Shown here one piece after another: positions 36,669 to 39,385 of a stretch of DNA of 39,385 bases. How positions within the stretch are numbered: position 1 is the first letter of the stretch; each line of letters begins with the position of its first letter. The DNA is from a bacterium BMS3Bbin13 (lineage in GTDB: Bacteria; Pseudomonadota; Gammaproteobacteria; 21-64-14), in NCBI GenBank assembly GCA_002897735.1, contig BDTW01000040.1:1-39385 (forward strand). The letters are read 5' to 3'. The translations under genes were made by a program, and so were the position numbers. Under the pieces are notes generated by a model. The model saw nothing but the letters and a program-made list of their open reading frames with translations, ran no database searches and was not told where the DNA came from.

Positions 36669-36778
36669 CCGGCAACGGCTGGAGAGGCCTTTGCCGAGTC
36701 CTTTGGTGTAGGGTTGGAAAGTGTTTACCCATAAACAATTTCCGGCAACGGCTGGGGAGCGTTTTGCCGAGTCCTTTG
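36669..36778. repeat. 73-bp-period direct repeat in the hsdR leader
   Basis: A 37-nt sequence starting CCGGCAACGGCTGG and ending GCCGAGTCCTTTG occurs at 36669-36705 and 36742-36778 with four mismatches. Extra partial copies of TCCTTTGCT follow at about 36784 and 36895. An open frame of 91 codons (36634-36909) runs through these repeats but shows no family resemblance, and I do not accept it as a gene. Confidence 0.65.
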
Positions 36779-36785
36779 CTGGATC

Positions 36786-36824
36786 CTTTGCTAGACCAGC
36801 GAACCACAGCAGGGTCTAGCAAAG
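36786..36824 (-). terminator. Perfect 12-bp stem-loop after the AlbA_2 gene
   Basis: CTTTGCTAGACC (36786-36797) and GGTCTAGCAAAG (36813-36824) form a perfect 12-bp stem with a 15-nt loop, about 80 nt downstream of the AlbA_2 gene stop. There is no U-run, so a simple intrinsic terminator is not certain; it could instead be a protein-binding operator for hsdR or an mRNA processing site. Confidence 0.45.
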
Positions 36825-36905
36825 CGCTATGTAGCTGTTCTAAAAAGGTTTGCGCCGGCGAAGACGCGCTACGAGCCCCGTTCTGGGCCTGACTCCTTTG
36901 CTCGG

Positions 36906-38591
36906 TCATGGCAAGTCCTCGTCCGGATTACGCTCGACAGTCACCCACTGGGGCTTCGACCGACTGCCGCGGTTGTCGATCTCTCCGGCTCGACGCAGCT
37001 CCTGAAGGAGGTTGTGGACCTTGCGGCGCTTCTGCTCCTGCGTGAGGCGATCCGGCAGCTTGGGCACGAGGAGCTGATCCACGTCCCTCCGATCCACCGG
37101 CTGGTGTTCGCGCACCAGGGCCAGAATAAGATCGTGGTAGTACTGCTTGTCGAAGCCCCGCTCGCGAATATGCCGGCCCGCTTCGCCGGCCGCCTTCGCG
37201 ACCGCACCGGCCACGATGAGGTTGGGATAGCGGCCCTCGACCAGACCGGCGGACTTCAGGCGGCGGTGCTCGTCCCGGTCGATCCGCTGCCCCTTCTGCA
37301 CCCGGTCGAGAAGCATGACTTGCCTAAGGTCGAGGTCGGTCCGCTCCATCAGGAGCCGCGTGTAGCGCTCGTCCAGGATCCGACCGCTGAGACTCACTGC
37401 CACCTGGCCCGGATCGTTCAGGTCGTAATCCGGCAGTGGGAACGAGCGCCGCCGCTGCGTCTCGAACATGCGCTTGATCCCACCGCCCTGGGTGTCGATC
37501 AGGTTCAGTTCGACCATCGCGTCGGCCAGGAACGGATTGCGGTAGAGGGCCTGCGGCGCGTCCTGTTGGATCACCGTCTCGACGTCGCCCGGCAGGAAGT
37601 CGCCGACGTTGGTCACCAGCAACCGGTCCGGAAACTCGATCACGATGATGCGACCGCTCCGGCGATAGTCCTGGTGTGCAATCGCGTTGTGCAACGCCTC
37701 GCGGATCACCCACGGGTCATACTGGGTGATCTCCAAGGGGAACAGCGTCCCGCTCGGCAGCGCGCGCACGACGAGGTTGCGAATATGCTTGAGCAGGCGG
37801 TCACCGGCGAGCAGAAACGGCGGTCCAATGTGCTCATAGTCGAGTTCGCGATTATCCGCGTCTTTGAGTATCCACGAGATCTTGGCCACCGCCGGCGTAA
37901 GGAGGGTCGCCGATTCGGCGCGTCCGAGCAGCAGAAGCGCCGCGTTCGTGACGGTACCCTGCCTCAGCACGCGTGCCTTGTTGAGAAAGGTCGAGTCGTC
38001 CCAGCCGGCCACCTCGGATCCCTGGCCCGGATGCTTGACGACGAACTGCTTGCGGGCCGTGGCCACGGCGTCCGGGTCGAGGTCTGCCAGCGACGCCACT
38101 TCGCATATCTCCGCCGACCAGTCGCGGCCCCGGGTCCAGAGCGCTCGCGCCTTCTCGGGATGGTTTCTCAGCTCGGTCTTGCTGGCGCCGACGCGTATGT
38201 GCGCTGCGCCGTAGAAGGCTACCGGCTCACCTTGCGCGGGGCCGACCCCGAACAGGACGACTCGACCATCCGGATGCTCGACGACCTGCACGTCGAACCC
38301 GGTGTTCGGGCGCAGCCCTACCGTGAGCCACGGCAACAGGTCTTGATTGCCCTTGCCCTTCTCCGCGTACGGATCGAAGTGTGTGCCGACAACAGCGTGC
38401 GTCGCGTCGTCGATGCCGAATACGAGGTAACCACGAGGCTGATTTGCGAGGCAGGCGGCATTTGCGAGCGCAGACAGGTATTCGCCGAGCAGTTGGGGCT
38501 GGTAGTAGTTGCGTTTGAACTCGAGCCACTCCGTCTCCGCCGGCAGGGCACGCAGGCGGTCGATGAGCACGATGTGCTCGCGCCGGCTCAC
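36906..38591 (-). CDS. Schlafen/AlbA_2-domain ATP-binding regulator inside the type I RM operon
   Basis: 561 aa. The N-terminal AlbA_2 (Schlafen-like) domain shows the ExxExK motif, Glu21-Glu24-Lys26 in AETEWLEFKRNYY, and GYLVFGIDD around residue 54. The middle carries a GHKL-type ATP-binding fold: N-box REALHNAIAHQDY at 297-309, NVGDFLPG at 328-335 and TQGGGIKRMF at 367-376. The C-terminus (about 480-555) looks like a winged helix. Such proteins are annotated as putative transcriptional regulators and often sit in restriction operons; whether they act on RNA, DNA or the restriction complex is open. It starts with GTG overlapping the hsdS stop by 4 nt, so it is translationally coupled to hsdS. 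Confidence 0.85.
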   Translation of the reverse strand: MSRREHIVLIDRLRALPAETEWLEFKRNYYQPQLLGEYLSALANAACLANQPRGYLVFGIDDATHAVVGTHFDPYAEKGKGNQDLLPWLTVGLRPNTGFDVQVVEHPDGRVVLFGVGPAQGEPVAFYGAAHIRVGASKTELRNHPEKARALWTRGRDWSAEICEVASLADLDPDAVATARKQFVVKHPGQGSEVAGWDDSTFLNKARVLRQGTVTNAALLLLGRAESATLLTPAVAKISWILKDADNRELDYEHIGPPFLLAGDRLLKHIRNLVVRALPSGTLFPLEITQYDPWVIREALHNAIAHQDYRRSGRIIVIEFPDRLLVTNVGDFLPGDVETVIQQDAPQALYRNPFLADAMVELNLIDTQGGGIKRMFETQRRRSFPLPDYDLNDPGQVAVSLSGRILDERYTRLLMERTDLDLRQVMLLDRVQKGQRIDRDEHRRLKSAGLVEGRYPNLIVAGAVAKAAGEAGRHIRERGFDKQYYHDLILALVREHQPVDRRDVDQLLVPKLPDRLTQEQKRRKVHNLLQELRRAGEIDNRGSRSKPQWVTVERNPDEDLP

Positions 38592-39385
38592 GCCTCGGCC
38601 TCCTCGGATACCGCATCAAGGTCGGCGGATGTGGCATCCTCAGCGTCGATAAGGGCATCGTCATCTTCAAGCGACTCTGGCTCGTCATCCTCATCCGGCA
38701 AGCGTGCTGCCACCTCGCGCACGTCGAGCTTGCCGGTGACCACGTCAGCGATCAGGCGGGTGCGGTACTCGCGGAGGAGGGAGATTTCAGACTGAACACG
38801 AGCACGAACTGGCGCGATCGACCGAATGAATTCATCCAATTCGCGCTGCTCCTTGAATGGAGGAACAGGTACTCGCTCCTTGAGCAGTGTGCGAATATTT
38901 AGCGGTCGATTGCGCCCTGCTGCGCCGCGAGAGTGCTGATCAAGAAGCATTGCGCCGAAATCAAATCGCAACAAAGCGAAGAGATAAGGTGTTGTTGACC
39001 GACCTTCGACACCCCGCAACAGGTGGTAACGATGGCTAACGACCGTGTTCTCCTCGGAGTGGGTGGCTAACGTGACGGCCCCTTCCCAAGCGAAGCGAAT
39101 TGACCACTAATCACCAGGTCTCCGAGCTTGACCCAGAAGAACGTGGAATCGCCTAACTCAGAACCGGACCTTGGGGCCTTGTGAAAAAGGCCGCGACCAC
39201 GATTGTAGAGGCCCAATGGAGTGTAGTCATTCGTGTCATTTCTCGTAACTGAGCGAAGGGGCTGAGTCGTAATTCTTTCTAGTCTCTCCGACTGGCGCTC
39301 TGTGTGACGCATCGCTTCTGCGGCTTTCACAGTAACCTGCTCCTCCAGCAGCTTGATCAGCGTCTGCTTGGCGCGAATGTAGCGC
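38588..39385 (-). pseudogene. hsdS: HsdS specificity subunit, C-terminal part, frameshifted (5' end beyond window)
   Basis: The specificity subunit chooses the target of the type I enzyme. The visible part begins with the central conserved helix (RYIRAKQTLIKLLEEQ). It continues through the second target-recognition domain (FFWVKLGDLVISGQFA) and ends with the distal helix (EQRELDEFIRSIAPVRARVQ) and an acidic tail. The frame breaks at 39088-39097, where a 5-nt unit is doubled. The upstream frame then stops at 39067-39069, while the correct reading continues as WEGAVTLATHSEENTVVSHR in another frame. Removing one 5-nt copy restores the protein. As written, the product lacks the end of its second recognition domain and the distal helix. 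A sequencing or assembly error is possible. Confidence 0.85.
39088..39097. repeat. 5-bp tandem duplication that shifts the hsdS frame
   Basis: AAGCG occurs twice in direct succession on the plus strand (TTCGC on the coding strand, within CAATTCGCTTCGCTTGGG). The unit is not a multiple of three. With one copy the coding strand reads Q-F-A-W-E-G-A, which is what HsdS proteins have at this place; with two copies it reads Q-F-A-S-L-G and stops soon after. Confidence 0.85.

Noticed and set aside
36634-36909. 91-codon minus-strand frame in the hsdR leader
   Set aside because: It runs through imperfect repeats, is rich in Ser, Arg and Gln, resembles nothing known, and lacks a supported start. Kept as repeats only.
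37014-38795. 593-codon plus-strand open frame opposite the AlbA_2 gene and hsdS
   Set aside because: The minus-strand reading has ExxExK and GHKL motifs and a coupled start; the plus frame crosses two genes and has no family marks.

Overview
This window looks like chromosomal DNA from a high-GC, free-living gammaproteobacterium. The evidence is high GC throughout the core genes, a Pil-Chp twitching-motility chemosensory cluster, pilT-pilU, glutathione synthetase and TonB. The gene orders match those known around pilT-pilU/pyrRBC/gshB/pilGHIJK and around rpmB-radC-coaBC-dut-algC-argB-pyrE-crc in Pseudomonas. I cannot name a genus; a Chromatiales-type lineage is only a guess. I saw no rRNA, tRNA, CRISPR array, intact insertion sequence or phage gene.

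Layout. (1) 1-6985, minus strand: pilG, pilH, pilI, pilJ, a cheR/pilK methyltransferase and the 5' part of chpA, which runs off the left edge. Together they form the signalling pathway that controls type IV pili. (2) 7350-14299, plus strand: gshB, tonB, yqgE/algH, ruvX, pyrR, pyrB, a non-catalytic pyrC-like gene and pyrK. From yqgE to pyrK the genes overlap or nearly touch, as in one operon. The dihydroorotase homologue has lost its metal ligands and is probably a structural partner of aspartate transcarbamoylase. (3) 14388-16604, minus: pilU and pilT, the retraction ATPases. (4) 16721-19241, plus: yggS, proC, yggT, yggU. (5) 19295-27463: an exonuclease III/Crc-family gene, pyrE, a Fic-HTH gene with a palindrome-rich promoter, argB, algC, dut, coaBC and radC. 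(6) 27636-28047: rpmB-rpmG, bracketed by two copies of a long inverted-repeat element. (7) 28303-32473: a GldA/GldF/GldG-like ABC system followed by a DUF4340 protein, overlapping as one operon.

(8) 32474 to the right edge is accessory DNA. It holds the 5' stub of an OLD/RecF-like ATPase gene, a short remnant of a second HsdR, and part of a type I restriction operon on the minus strand. That operon reads hsdS (frameshifted by a 5-bp tandem duplication), then a Schlafen/AlbA_2 plus GHKL-ATPase regulator, then hsdR. A repeat-rich 392-bp gap lies between the last two. hsdM would be expected just beyond the right edge.

How the parts work together: the left half links surface motility and its signalling to pyrimidine synthesis and redox housekeeping in a conserved gene order. 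The middle holds nucleotide, arginine, coenzyme A and sugar-phosphate genes. The right end is a small, partly decayed defence region. The points most worth checking are the hsdS duplication, the AlbA_2 gene inside the restriction operon, the Fic operator array, the catalytically intact Crc-position nuclease, the dead PyrC with an orphan PyrK, and the paired palindromic elements around rpmBG.
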